Assembly: GCF_035989265.1 (NCBI RefSeq) | Contig: NZ_JAYKZX010000001.1 | Location: 789,501 to 853,500, forward strand | Source of the DNA: Sphingobium sp. HWE2-09 | GTDB taxonomy: Bacteria > Pseudomonadota > Alphaproteobacteria > Sphingomonadales > Sphingomonadaceae | Reading direction: 5' to 3' | Length of the DNA stretch: 64,000 nt | Shown: positions 1 through 8,156 of the stretch, one piece after another | Position numbering within the stretch: position 1 is the stretch's first letter | Layout of the letters: the number at the start of each line of letters is the position of its first letter | Made by a program: the position numbers and the translations under genes | Notes under the pieces: model-generated | Seen by the model: only the letters and a program-made list of their open reading frames with translations | Databases searched by the model: none | What the model was told of the DNA's origin: nothing

Positions 1-1771
1 AGCCAGCGTCGGTATAGGCATAGGTCGCAAAGATTTCGAACCCGGCGGGCAGCTTGGCGTTTATGTCGAACTCCACGCCCTGGCTCTTCGCCTCGCCCAC
101 CGCCACCGACAGGCCGGTCTGCAGATCGGCGGTCAGGACGTTGCTCTTCTTCATCTTGTAGAGCGACAATGTGCTGGTGATGCGGCCATCGGCCGTCACG
201 AACTTCGCGCCGACTTCATAGCTTTTGCTGATTTCCGGGGCGAAGGGATTGTTGCTCACATCGACGCCGCTGTTCGGCCGGAACCCCTTGCCATAGCTGG
301 CGTAGAAGGACAGGCTTTGCGTCGGTTCGAACACCAGACCCGCCATCGGGCTGAACTTGGTGTAGGACGCCGGATTGGTGGTCCCCAGGCGGTTGTCGAT
401 ATGCTGGCTGAAATCGTCATAACGACCGCCGAACCGAACCTTGATCTGTTCGGTAATCTCGATCTGGTCCTGTGCGTAGATCCCCCAAGCCTTCTGGATC
501 TCAGTAGAATTTTGGATAACGGTCGTCGGCGTGGGCGCTGCGATGTTATAATTGGGGTTGAAGATGTCGATCGAATAGGACTGGTCAGCGGCGGTTGGGC
601 GATACCGGGTCTGGAACGTATCTATCTTGAACCGGTCCCAATCGCCGCCGATGCGAATATTGTGGACGATCGATCCGGTATTCACCTTGCCGCTGATTTC
701 GCCGCGGAACACCAAATGGGTGGTGCTATAGTCGCGGTAACGGCGCTGGCGCGACAATGTCCGTCCGTCATTATCCAGACGCTGGCGGCCCAGCGCCAGT
801 TCCGGATCGCTTGAATAGCCCTCGAACGTCGTGTCCTTATAGCCCGCGCCCAACATCAACGTCCAATCGTCGTTGAAATCATGCTGATACTGCGCCTGAT
901 GGCCCAGCACGCCGATCTTGATCGGACCGTCATTGGGGTTGCCCAGAAAACGCGAATTGGGGATGGCGCCCAGCTTGTAGGTGGTGCCGCTCGCCGTAAC
1001 CGTCGGGATCGCCACCACACCGCGATCGAACGGCACCTCCTGCTTCACATATTCCAGTTCGTAGGTGAAAATGTCCTTGTCCGACAGCTTCAGCAAAACA
1101 GACGGCGTCAGGGTATATTTCTGTGTCTCGATCGTATCGCGGAAGCTGTCGGCCTGTTCGGACGATCCGTTGATGCGGATGGCGATGCTGTCGCTCAGTG
1201 GCAGATTATAGTCCGCCTCGACCCGATAGGTTTCGAAGCTGCCACCGGCGATGGCGAAATGGCCGCCTTCCTTGAAGGTCGGCTTCTTCGTCACGATGTT
1301 GACCGTGCCGCCCGGTTCACCCCGGCCGAACAGCGCGCCGTTCGGTCCCTTCAGCACTTCGATCCGCTCGACGTTCGATGCGTCGCGCGGGCCGCCATAG
1401 CCACGCCCGCCGTTAAAGCCGTTGACCAGGAAACCGCTCGGGAAATTCTCGTCGCCCGCAAAGCCGCGAATGGCGAAACTGTCCCACAGGCCGCCAAAAT
1501 TATTCTGCTTCGACACGCCGCTCGCCAGTTCCAGCGCGGTGTCGAGCCTGGTGATGTTGAGGTCGTTGAGCAGCTTGCCTTCCAGGAACTGGACCGCCTG
1601 CGGGATTTCCTTCACCGGCGTGTCGCCGAAATATTGGCGCTTCAGGCCGGTGACGACGATCGCGTCATCTTCGACTGCGGCGGCGGGTGCCTGCGCCTGT
1701 GCAGCGGACGATAATGTGATGGCGGCGGTACTGGCGACCAGCGCCAGTCGGAGAGCGGATGATGTGCGCAT
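1..1771 (-). CDS. TonB-dependent siderophore-type receptor, 3' end outside window
   Basis: An outer-membrane receptor of the FhuA/FpvA-like TonB class that would import a chelated metal with energy from TonB-ExbBD. Reading from the ATG at 1771 gives a signal peptide ending near AQAQA, a TonB-box-like stretch DDAIVVTG, then plug-domain signatures: SFAIRGF, NVERIEVLKGPNGALFGRGEPGG and VNIVTKKP. Beta-barrel segments follow with aromatic-rich strands such as RFGGRYDDFS and SFYASYGKGFRP, the latter typical of siderophore receptors. About 590 codons are present; the family is usually 690-750 residues, so the last part of the barrel lies left of position 1. Antisense open frames over this gene are shadows. 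Substrate cannot be read; the neighbouring metal operon makes a metal chelate plausible. Confidence 0.9.
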   Translation of the reverse strand, partial: MRTSSALRLALVASTAAITLSSAAQAQAPAAAVEDDAIVVTGLKRQYFGDTPVKEIPQAVQFLEGKLLNDLNITRLDTALELASGVSKQNNFGGLWDSFAIRGFAGDENFPSGFLVNGFNGGRGYGGPRDASNVERIEVLKGPNGALFGRGEPGGTVNIVTKKPTFKEGGHFAIAGGSFETYRVEADYNLPLSDSIAIRINGSSEQADSFRDTIETQKYTLTPSVLLKLSDKDIFTYELEYVKQEVPFDRGVVAIPTVTASGTTYKLGAIPNSRFLGNPNDGPIKIGVLGHQAQYQHDFNDDWTLMLGAGYKDTTFEGYSSDPELALGRQRLDNDGRTLSRQRRYRDYSTTHLVFRGEISGKVNTGSIVHNIRIGGDWDRFKIDTFQTRYRPTAADQSYSIDIFNPNYNIAAPTPTTVIQNSTEIQKAWGIYAQDQIEITEQIKVRFGGRYDDFSQHIDNRLGTTNPASYTKFSPMAGLVFEPTQSLSFYASYGKGFRPNSGVDVSNNPFAPEISKSYEVGAKFVTADGRITSTLSLYKMKKSNVLTADLQTGLSVAVGEAKSQGVEFDINAKLPAGFEIFATYAYTDAG

Positions 1772-2113
1772 GATGATATCCCCTTGTGAAGTCGCTGTTC
1801 CCGAATGTCCTGCGAAACGGGGACCGGCTGATCTGTTCTTCTGTCCCGGCGCGGACATTGCGTCCTGTCGTCGGGGGCCGGGCCTCGGGGTGTTCGATCA
1901 CCTCTTCTTGGGATCAAGGCTAGGTTGAGTTACGGTTATATTACGTCAAACTTGGCACATAGGACGGCGCAAAATTGTGAATCGCGCCACGCTACGGCAT
2001 GAAAATGCTGCGCGGCAGATATGGTCGTTACGGGTAGGAAACTGCCCCGGAAATGCCGGGAAATGGCCGCCTTCCCGGTTGGAAAGGCGGCCGTGCGACC
2101 CGTCGGCGCGGGA
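1772..2113. other. Intergenic region upstream of the TonB receptor
   Basis: No gene is supported here. The region must hold the promoter of the minus-strand receptor and the end of the neighbouring operon. An AT-rich stretch near 1925-1975 is the likeliest promoter zone. I could not find a convincing Fur-type palindrome or a clean -35/-10 pair. The only clear structure is the hairpin at 2065-2092, listed separately. Confidence 0.5.
2065..2092 (-). terminator. Hairpin after the DUF1624 gene
   Basis: GGCCGCCTT (2065-2073) pairs perfectly with AAGGCGGCC (2084-2092) around a 10-base loop, 22 bases past the stop codon of the minus-strand operon. On that strand it is followed by only a short run of T (ATTT), so it is a reasonable but not ideal intrinsic terminator. 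Confidence 0.5.
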
Positions 2114-3346
2114 TCACAGATATTTGAGCCACCATATGTCCTTGCGGCGCTGTTTCAGCTGCGCGAACCAGCGGGTGGGGAAGTAGAGCACGGGGATCAG
2201 GATGAAGACCCATATCCACACCCAGCGCAGATGATCGACGCCGAACACCGTGCCCTTGGTCGGCCCGTACAGCACCAGTGCGACATTGTAGATCAGTTTG
2301 AGCACATAGAGATGCAGTACATAATAGAACATCGGCGCGCCGCCCAACATCGCCAGATGCGGCATCGCCTTGCTGCTCTCGAACCGCTCGAACAATGCCA
2401 GCAACAGGCAGCCGGTGCCGATCGTGGGCATCAGGAACAGCAGCGACGGCGGATATTTGGTCAGCGCCAGAAAGCTCATCACGGTGCGCAGCGGCGTTTC
2501 CCCGACGAACCACGGCTTGTCGCCATAGACATTGCAATAACGGATCAGCACGAAACCGACGATCAAACCAAGCCCCAGCATCGCCAGCCGCCGAATGCGC
2601 GGCGCGGGATCGCTGCCGCGCGCAAACCATGGTCCGCACGCAAAGCCAAGCAGGATCACGCCGATCCACGGCAGGATCGGATAGGTCGTCTTGAACACCA
2701 TCCCGGCCAGTTCGAACTTCTCGCGCTGGTGCAGGATGGCCCAGGGAATGAAGAAGGGCGACTGCGCGGTCAGCCGGATCGGATCGAGCAGATTGTGCAG
2801 ACACACGATCGCCAGGCCCACGCCAAACTGCGCCGCACGCGGCAGGTGCAGCAACGCCGCCAGTGCGACCATGCTGATGCCGATCGCCCAGATCACCTGC
2901 AACCAGATCGCCGTCGGCGGAAAGGCGGGCGCCTGCGTCGGCCAGGCATAGCCGACCACGGTAAATTCCAGGACAATCAGGAACAGCCCGCGCTTCAGCA
3001 GAAATTCGGACACCTGCCCCTTGCTGTGCGACTGGCCGTAGAGCCACGCCGACAGACCAGTCAGCGCAACGAAGGTCGGCGCGCAGAAGGTTGACAGGAA
3101 ACGCGTGAAGAACAGCCCCGGATCGGTCGTGCTGGCATCGACCGGGTCGGTCACCTGCAAATGCAGAAACCACGTCTCGCGCACATGATCGACCAGCATG
3201 AACAGCATGACCAACCCGCGCAGCGCATCGATCGCGATCAGGCGGGTGCGCGCCCCGATCTTTTCCGCGGCACCCGCCGCAACCGGCCCTGTCGCCGCGG
3301 GGCTGAAACCGGATGTCAGGGGCGGCTGCCCCGCGATACTGTTCAT
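2114..3346 (-). CDS. DUF1624 (HGSNAT-type) multi-pass membrane protein
   Basis: An integral membrane protein with the DUF1624/HGSNAT catalytic-domain signature near its start (RLIAIDALRGLVMLFMLVDH), followed by about ten hydrophobic segments. Family members move acyl groups onto acceptors across membranes in a few studied cases, but most bacterial ones have no known role. I chose the ATG at 3346, preceded by AAAGGGACGAG; a GTG at 3376 that overlaps the stop codon of the upstream gene (GTGA) is the alternative and would add ten residues. It is the last gene of a tightly packed operon with a HupE/UreJ permease and a DUF4198 protein, which suggests a link to envelope metal handling, but this is only context. 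Confidence 0.8.
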   Translation of the reverse strand: MNSIAGQPPLTSGFSPAATGPVAAGAAEKIGARTRLIAIDALRGLVMLFMLVDHVRETWFLHLQVTDPVDASTTDPGLFFTRFLSTFCAPTFVALTGLSAWLYGQSHSKGQVSEFLLKRGLFLIVLEFTVVGYAWPTQAPAFPPTAIWLQVIWAIGISMVALAALLHLPRAAQFGVGLAIVCLHNLLDPIRLTAQSPFFIPWAILHQREKFELAGMVFKTTYPILPWIGVILLGFACGPWFARGSDPAPRIRRLAMLGLGLIVGFVLIRYCNVYGDKPWFVGETPLRTVMSFLALTKYPPSLLFLMPTIGTGCLLLALFERFESSKAMPHLAMLGGAPMFYYVLHLYVLKLIYNVALVLYGPTKGTVFGVDHLRWVWIWVFILIPVLYFPTRWFAQLKQRRKDIWWLKYL

Positions 3347-3372
3347 GTCGTCTCGTCCCTTTACCCTGCTCT

Positions 3373-3987
3373 TCACGCGCCCTTGGGCAGGAAGAGATCC
3401 TTATAGAAACCGACCGTCTTGACGGTCACGGTGACGGGCGTGTCGCCCTTGTTGCGGAAATACCAGCCATGAGTGCCGTCGAACGGCGCGGTGAAGTCGC
3501 CCCGGCCGCCGGTCAGTTCCAGTTCCTTCCAGTAATCGGTGAACGACCCGTCGGTCGCGCCGGTCTTCTCACCATGCATTTCGGCCTTCACCGGGCCGCC
3601 GGTCGACGCCCATTTGAAGATGAAACTGTCGCCCTTGACCATATGCGCCTTGACTTCCTGGCCGCTATGCGGTGCCAGCGTGACGGTCATCTCATCCTGC
3701 CGCCAGGCCGCCGACTTGGCGATGCTCGCCTTGGTCGGGATCGCGATGTCGCTTGGCGCGGCGGCGGCTTCCGGCGCAGGCGTGGCCTCTTCGGCTTCGC
3801 CCGCCACCATGCCGTTCAATCCGATCGCCGTGCCGACGCCGGTCGGATCGATGCCATATTCGGCCGGCAGCACGAACAGGGTGACGATGGCGATCGCCGC
3901 CAGCGCCGCGCCGCCGATCGCCTTGGCGAGCGTGGCGGGCGCGGGGCTTATGCGGACGGGCAGGGCGGATGCGTTCTGTACGGTCAT
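3373..3987 (-). CDS. Single-span membrane-anchored periplasmic protein
   Basis: This 204-residue protein has a short cytoplasmic N terminus, one membrane span at about residues 22-43, an Ala/Glu/Pro-rich linker (about 62-82) and a periplasmic domain. The domain carries His and Met positions (TLAPHSGQEVKAHMVKGD, AEMHGEKTGATDG, GTHGWYFRNKG) in a beta-rich context that looks cupredoxin-like by eye. Proteins of this type are annotated as transmembrane anchor proteins and recur next to HupE/UreJ genes. It starts one base after the HupE stop, with AAGGGG upstream, so translation is probably coupled. A role in presenting a metal to the permease is inference; the metal is unknown. Confidence 0.75.
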   Translation of the reverse strand: MTVQNASALPVRISPAPATLAKAIGGAALAAIAIVTLFVLPAEYGIDPTGVGTAIGLNGMVAGEAEEATPAPEAAAAPSDIAIPTKASIAKSAAWRQDEMTVTLAPHSGQEVKAHMVKGDSFIFKWASTGGPVKAEMHGEKTGATDGSFTDYWKELELTGGRGDFTAPFDGTHGWYFRNKGDTPVTVTVKTVGFYKDLFLPKGA

Positions 3988-3988
3988 G

Positions 3989-4720
3989 TCAAATCCCCTT
4001 GGATGTGAAGTAACCGGCTATTTGATAGCCGATGAGAACGAAGCCGGCGGTCATCAGCGCGGCGTTGGCGACGATCGCGCTGCGGTTGAAACTGGACGAC
4101 ATACGCCACAAGTTCATCAGCAACAGGATGAGCGCCAGCGCCATGAATTGGCCCAATTCGACCCCGATGTTGAAACTAATGAGATTATATATCATCCCGT
4201 CTTTTGCGAGTGTCAACTCCTGCAACTTGGTCGCTAGGCCAAAACCATGGAAGAAACCGAAGATCAGGACGGCTGCTTTGGGATTAGGCGACACGCCGAA
4301 CCAGGTCTTAAACCCGTCCAGATTGTCGATTGCCTTGTAAACCACGGACAGGCCGATGATCGCGTCGATCAGGAAGGGATTGGCGCGGATATCGAGCAGC
4401 ACGCCCAGTAGCAGCGTGGTGCTGTGCCCGATCGCGAATAGCGTCACATAGGCGCCGACATCCTTGAGCCGATAAAGGAAAAAGATGACCCCCGCCAGGA
4501 ACAGCAGATGATCATATCCGGTGACCATATGTTTGGCCCCCAGATACATATAGGGGATGATATTGATCCCCGACGCGCCTTCGATGAAGGCCTTGTCATT
4601 CTCATTGACGCCATGCGCCCAGAGCGTTGAACTCAGAAACGCTAGGGCAAGGCCTCCAAGCAGCAGCGCAACCCGCCGCATGGTTTTGGAAAGAAGCGGT
4701 GGGCGGATCGCACTGTGCAT
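3989..4720 (-). CDS. HupE/UreJ family metal permease
   Basis: A 243-residue membrane protein of the HupE/UreJ family, whose studied members are secondary nickel (or cobalt) permeases. It has an N-terminal signal-like segment (about 15-36), then YMYLGAKHMVTGYDHLLFLAGV, which contains the family's conserved GxxHxxxGxDHxxF-type histidine motif, a second histidine motif FAIGHSTTLLLG, and FGFFHGFGLATKLQ further on. Six or seven membrane spans are visible. The start has AAGGAC eight bases upstream. It sits between a periplasmic His-containing protein and a membrane-anchored protein, all in one direction with gaps of 1-28 bases. Nickel is the family default; copper or cobalt cannot be excluded. Confidence 0.88.
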   Translation of the reverse strand: MHSAIRPPLLSKTMRRVALLLGGLALAFLSSTLWAHGVNENDKAFIEGASGINIIPYMYLGAKHMVTGYDHLLFLAGVIFFLYRLKDVGAYVTLFAIGHSTTLLLGVLLDIRANPFLIDAIIGLSVVYKAIDNLDGFKTWFGVSPNPKAAVLIFGFFHGFGLATKLQELTLAKDGMIYNLISFNIGVELGQFMALALILLLMNLWRMSSSFNRSAIVANAALMTAGFVLIGYQIAGYFTSKGI

Positions 4721-4729
4721 GGCGTGTCC

Positions 4730-5110
4730 TTATTTGGCCTGGAAGGTGGCGAAGCTCTTGGCCCCGCTCTTGTCGATCAGCGCAACGACCAGCTTCGCGC
4801 CCTTGACGGTCTTGAAGCCCGCCGCGCTCAGCTTGTTGCCGCCTGCCGGTTTCAGCGCCGCTTCGGTCTTGGCGCCCGCGACGGTCTGGGTCAGCTTGGC
4901 GGTGAAGCTCGTAGCGACCAGCGGCTCATCCTCTTCGCTCAGGTAAACATCGACGCCCTTCGGACCGGCGACCAGTTCGAACATCGTCTCGCCGGTCATC
5001 TGGACCAGGCCGCCATGCTGCGGCTTCATGCTGCCATGGGCGTGCAGCATGGCAGGCGCGGCGATCAGGGCGATTGCGGTGATGCCGGCGCGGAAAAGAT
5101 CGGTCTTCAT
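4730..5110 (-). CDS. Small periplasmic protein of HupE operon
   Basis: A 126-residue secreted protein: signal peptide with cleavage near LHA-HG, then a mature domain starting HGSMKPQHGG, where two histidines and a methionine cluster at the new N terminus. The rest is a beta-rich domain with ELVAGPKGVDVYLSEEDEP and KPAGGNKLSAAGF. The start at 5110 is set by AGGAGAAT just upstream; a longer upstream reading to 5224 would run into the preceding gene and lacks a ribosome site. The HGG-ELV-VYL-PAGGN pattern recurs in small proteins beside metal transport genes, so it may bind metal and hand it to the HupE permease. I do not recognise a named family with certainty. Confidence 0.8.
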   Translation of the reverse strand: MKTDLFRAGITAIALIAAPAMLHAHGSMKPQHGGLVQMTGETMFELVAGPKGVDVYLSEEDEPLVATSFTAKLTQTVAGAKTEAALKPAGGNKLSAAGFKTVKGAKLVVALIDKSGAKSFATFQAK

Positions 5111-5138
5111 GGCTATTCTCCTGATGATGATGTGACTG

Positions 5139-5882
5139 TCATTCCGGCGCATGCGGCAGGACGAAGGACAGCGACGCACGATACTCCTCATGGTCCACCT
5201 TCTTGTCGCTGGTCGGCGCGACATATATGGCCATCAGCACGTTGATGCCCTGGTTGCGCAGCTTGACGGTGGCGGTGCCATCCGCGCCGGTCTTGGCTGG
5301 CGCGGCCTCGTCGGGATCGTTGACATAATCCTGCATCACGATCGCGCCCGCGACTGGCTTGCCCTTATAATAGACCCGCACCTTCATCGGCGCGCCCATC
5401 GTCTGGGGGATGGCAAGGTCGGCGGGAACCAACTGCAACATATGCCCCTCGAACAGCGGCACCGGCTTGGTCGGCACCTGGTTCAGATGGACGGCATATT
5501 TGAAATTATGTTCGGCCAGCGTCGCGTTGGGCACTTCGTCGCGCCCCTTATTGTGCCACTCGCCATCAGGCGTCTTGCTCCAATAGCCGTAGTCCATGAT
5601 CGCCGCGACTGCGGCGACCGGCTCGTCGCTGTCCACTACCGGGATCGCGCCGGCTTCGCGAAGGCGGGTGGCGACCGGCGCCCAGTCGCTGTCATAACCG
5701 GTGACCGCCTTGACCAGCGGCAGGCGCTTGACCGCATCCAGATCGTCGGCACCCACGCCATAGATCAGCGCCAGTTGCCGCGCGCGCTGTGCGAACCAGA
5801 TGCCATGGGCGCTGGCGGGAACGGCCATGGTGGCGAGGGTGACGGCGCCGATGGCGGCGGTGGCGAGGCGGGATAAGGCCAT
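5139..5882 (-). CDS. DUF4198 periplasmic protein, NikK-like
   Basis: A 247-residue secreted protein of the DUF4198 family, which includes the periplasmic part of some nickel/cobalt uptake systems. A signal peptide ends at VPASA, and the mature chain begins HGIWFAQR, so a histidine is exposed at the N terminus as in NikK-type proteins. The C-terminal half is an immunoglobulin-like carboxypeptidase-regulatory fold (MKVRVYYKGKPVAGAIV, TGADGTATVKL). The start has GAGGAGTT upstream. It is first in the five-gene minus-strand operon with the small periplasmic protein, HupE, the anchor protein and DUF1624. Metal delivery is inferred from family and context. Confidence 0.82.
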   Translation of the reverse strand: MALSRLATAAIGAVTLATMAVPASAHGIWFAQRARQLALIYGVGADDLDAVKRLPLVKAVTGYDSDWAPVATRLREAGAIPVVDSDEPVAAVAAIMDYGYWSKTPDGEWHNKGRDEVPNATLAEHNFKYAVHLNQVPTKPVPLFEGHMLQLVPADLAIPQTMGAPMKVRVYYKGKPVAGAIVMQDYVNDPDEAAPAKTGADGTATVKLRNQGINVLMAIYVAPTSDKKVDHEEYRASLSFVLPHAPE

Positions 5883-5989
5883 ATGCGAACTCCTCGATCA
5901 GGGGTTGTCCCCTGGCATCGAGGCTAGGATGGCTACACGAGCGATTGTTCCGAATATGGCAAATGATGGAGTGGAAAATATCAAAGAAG

Positions 5990-6024
5990 AAGGGCCGAAG
6001 ACGCATTTCGCGTCGTCGGCCCTT
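5990..6024 (-). terminator. Strong intrinsic terminator of the vanillin dehydrogenase gene
   Basis: AAGGGCCGA (5990-5998) pairs with TCGGCCCTT (6016-6024), and inside it GACGC (6000-6004) pairs with GCGTC (6010-6014) around a five-base loop; a single A/G mismatch separates the two stems. On the minus strand the stem is followed by a T-rich tract (TCTTCTTTGATATTTT). It lies 25 bases beyond the dehydrogenase stop codon. Confidence 0.85.
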
Positions 6025-6048
6025 GCTCATGTCACAAAGGAAAGACGG

Positions 6049-7467
6049 TCAGGCGTCTTCCAGCGCCACGATGTTGACGATATGCGCCTGGGTATATTCC
6101 AGCAGTCCTGCCTCGCCCAGTTCCGCGCCCAATCCCGACTGTTTCACGCCCCGGAACGGGATATTCGCATCGATCGCCAGATGCTGGTTCACCCATACCG
6201 TACCGGTGTCGATCTGCATCGCCACCTGCGTCGCGCGGGCGACATCCTTGCCCCATACCGTCCCTGCCAAGCCATAATCGCTATCGTTGGCGCGGGCGAT
6301 GACATCGGCGATATCGTCATATTTCAGCACCGGCAGCACCGGGCCGAACTGCTCCTCGCGCACCAGTGGCGCATCGTCGTCCAGGTCGCGCACGATCGTC
6401 GGGGCGATGAAATAGCCCGGCCGGTTCATTGCTTCGCCGCCCGACAATATCGTGCCGCGTTCCCGCGCGTCGGCGATCAGCGCATTGACCTTGTCGAACT
6501 GCATCTTGTTCTGCACCGGGCCGATCGTCGTCCCCTGCTTGGATCCGTCATCGACGATCGCCTCCTTGGCGAGCCGGGCCAGCTCATCGCAGAATTCGTC
6601 ATACATGGGCGCGGGCACATAAGCGCGCTTCACCGCGACGCAAATCTGCCCGGCATTGGTCATCGCGCCCTGATAGACTTTCTGCGCCACCTGCCGCGCA
6701 TCGACATCGTCCATCACGATCGCCGCGTCATTGCCACCCAGTTCCAGCGTCACGCGCTTCACCGTTCCTGCGGACGACGCCATCACCTTCTTGCCGGTCG
6801 CGGTCGATCCGGTGAAAGCGACCTTAGCGATATCGGCATGGCCGGTCAGCAACGGCCCCAGTTCATTCTGGTCGCACAGGATGTTGAGCACGCCCGCAGG
6901 CAGGATCTCTTGCGCCAGTTCGCCGAACAGCAAGGTGGTCAGCGGCGTCGTCGGCGCAGGCTTGGCGACCATCGTGTTGCCGGTCATCAATGCCGGACCC
7001 AGTTTGTTCATCAGCAGGATCAGCGGAAAATTCCATGGCGTGATCGACGCGACGACGCCCAACGGCGTGCGATGTTCGATCACCTTGTTGCCGCCTTCGT
7101 CCTTCAGAACCTTCGGCTCCACCCGCATCGCGGCAAAGGCGCGCAGGGTGAAGACGCTGCCCATAATCTCATAGCCCGCCTGGTCCAGCGGCTTGCCCTG
7201 CTCGCGCGTCAGCAGGCTGGCGAACTCGCCGATCCGCGCCTCCAGCGCATCGGCCAGCTGGCCCACCAGCGCGGCGCGCTCCTCCACCGGCGTCGCGGCC
7301 CAGCCGGGCTGCGCGCGCTTGGCGGCTGCAATCGCCCGTTCGGCCAGCGCTTCGTCGGCCTTGGGGCAGGCGGCGAAGGCCTGCGCCGTGGCCGGGTTCA
7401 CCACGTCGAACGTGCTGACGCCCTGCACCAGGTCGCCGTCGATCAGCATCCGATATTGATGATCCAT
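6049..7467 (-). CDS. vdh: NAD(P)-dependent aldehyde dehydrogenase, probable vanillin dehydrogenase
   Basis: A 472-residue aldehyde dehydrogenase. The NAD-binding region SITPWNFPLILLMNKLGPAL (141-160), the general base Glu in LELGGN (Glu242) and the nucleophile in NAGQICVAVKR (Cys276) are all present, so it should be active. The family oxidises aldehydes to acids; vanillin is the likely substrate because the gene is divergent from a MarR repressor and a feruloyl-CoA synthetase, whose pathway releases vanillin, and because it shares the 17-bp operator at 7555-7571. GGAGAGCG precedes the ATG. A strong terminator follows. Another aromatic aldehyde (4-hydroxybenzaldehyde, syringaldehyde) or coniferaldehyde is possible. 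Confidence 0.85.
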   Translation of the reverse strand: MDHQYRMLIDGDLVQGVSTFDVVNPATAQAFAACPKADEALAERAIAAAKRAQPGWAATPVEERAALVGQLADALEARIGEFASLLTREQGKPLDQAGYEIMGSVFTLRAFAAMRVEPKVLKDEGGNKVIEHRTPLGVVASITPWNFPLILLMNKLGPALMTGNTMVAKPAPTTPLTTLLFGELAQEILPAGVLNILCDQNELGPLLTGHADIAKVAFTGSTATGKKVMASSAGTVKRVTLELGGNDAAIVMDDVDARQVAQKVYQGAMTNAGQICVAVKRAYVPAPMYDEFCDELARLAKEAIVDDGSKQGTTIGPVQNKMQFDKVNALIADARERGTILSGGEAMNRPGYFIAPTIVRDLDDDAPLVREEQFGPVLPVLKYDDIADVIARANDSDYGLAGTVWGKDVARATQVAMQIDTGTVWVNQHLAIDANIPFRGVKQSGLGAELGEAGLLEYTQAHIVNIVALEDA

Positions 7468-7554
7468 GAGTCGCTCTCCATTATGGTTATCGTACTCCGA
7501 TCCGGACGGACACTTGGCTATCGCTTTCCGGAGCGGGGCACTCTATCCTGTATA

Positions 7555-7571
7555 TGTGCGCCTGGGATACA
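7555..7571 (-). promoter_or_regulatory. 17-bp putative FerC operator, copy 1
   Basis: Read on the minus strand this is TGTATCCCAGGCGCACA. It lies in the gap between the vanillin dehydrogenase gene (minus) and the MarR gene (plus), 87 bases upstream of the former and 26 upstream of the latter. It matches the three other copies at 8081, 16502 and 54220 in 12 to 15 of 17 positions, including the fixed TGT, the central C and GC, and the terminal ACA. Confidence 0.7.
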
Positions 7572-7597
7572 ATTTTGACAAGAGGATATCGCGCAGG

Positions 7598-8059
7598 ATG
7601 AAGAGTGGTGGGATGAATCAGGGAGCCGATCTCCAATCGCTCGTCGGCTATCGCGTCCAGCAGGCCAATTTGCTGATGGAAACCGATGCGCGGGCGGCTT
7701 TGTCGGACTTCGAACTGTCGCCAGCCAAGATGACTGCGCTGGCGCTCATCCGCGACAATCCCGGCTGCGACCAGACGACGCTCGGCCGGGCGCTCAGCAT
7801 CAACCGCTCCAGTGCGATGAAACTGGTGAACCTGCTGGCGGACAAGGGGCTGGTCGAACGGCAACCGGGGCGCGACCTACGCACCAACGCCCTGATGCTG
7901 TTGCCCGAAGGCGCGCGTCGGCTGGAAAAGATGTTCGCCATGGTACGACAGTCCGATGCCCGCATGACGGAAGGCTTAAGCGCCGATGAGATCGCAACCC
8001 TGTGCACCCTGCTCGATCGCCTAGGCCCGGCCTCACCAGTCGCGGATGACGAGGACTGA
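7598..8059 (+). CDS. ferC: MarR-family repressor of ferulate genes
   Basis: A winged-helix MarR regulator of about 153 residues. The DNA-binding part reads LSPAKMTALALIRDNPGCDQTTLGRALSINRSSAMKLV, then the wing LLADKGLVERQPGRDLRTNALML, with dimerisation helices on either side. It lies between a vanillin dehydrogenase and a feruloyl-CoA synthetase, the arrangement expected for FerC of Sphingobium sp. SYK-6, a MarR repressor of ferulate genes released by hydroxycinnamoyl-CoA. The 17-bp repeat at 7555, 8081, 16502 and 54220 is the natural candidate for its operator. The start is uncertain: ATG at 7598 or 7613 both have weak ribosome sites, and the open frame extends further upstream to 7466 but would then overlap the operator. 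Confidence 0.8.
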   Translation: MKSGGMNQGADLQSLVGYRVQQANLLMETDARAALSDFELSPAKMTALALIRDNPGCDQTTLGRALSINRSSAMKLVNLLADKGLVERQPGRDLRTNALMLLPEGARRLEKMFAMVRQSDARMTEGLSADEIATLCTLLDRLGPASPVADDED

Positions 8060-8070
8060 ACGACGCGGGC

Positions 8071-8099
8071 TTGCACAAACTGTATCATAGGCGCACAAT
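8071..8099 (+). promoter_or_regulatory. Promoter of ferA with overlapping 17-bp operator, copy 2
   Basis: TTGCAC (8071-8076) and CACAAT (8094-8099) are spaced 17 bases, a credible sigma-70 promoter for the synthetase gene. The operator TGTATCATAGGCGCACA (8081-8097) fills the spacer and overlaps the -10, so a bound repressor would block polymerase. Confidence 0.65.
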
Positions 8100-8156
8100 T
8101 GACGCGAACAAGCGGCCGATTCGACGGGACAGCGCCGCTGCGATGGAGAGATGCGC

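Noticed and set aside
317..1714. Two plus-strand open frames (317-814 and 881-1714)
   Set aside because: Both are antisense to the edge-truncated siderophore receptor, which has clear plug and barrel motifs on the minus strand.
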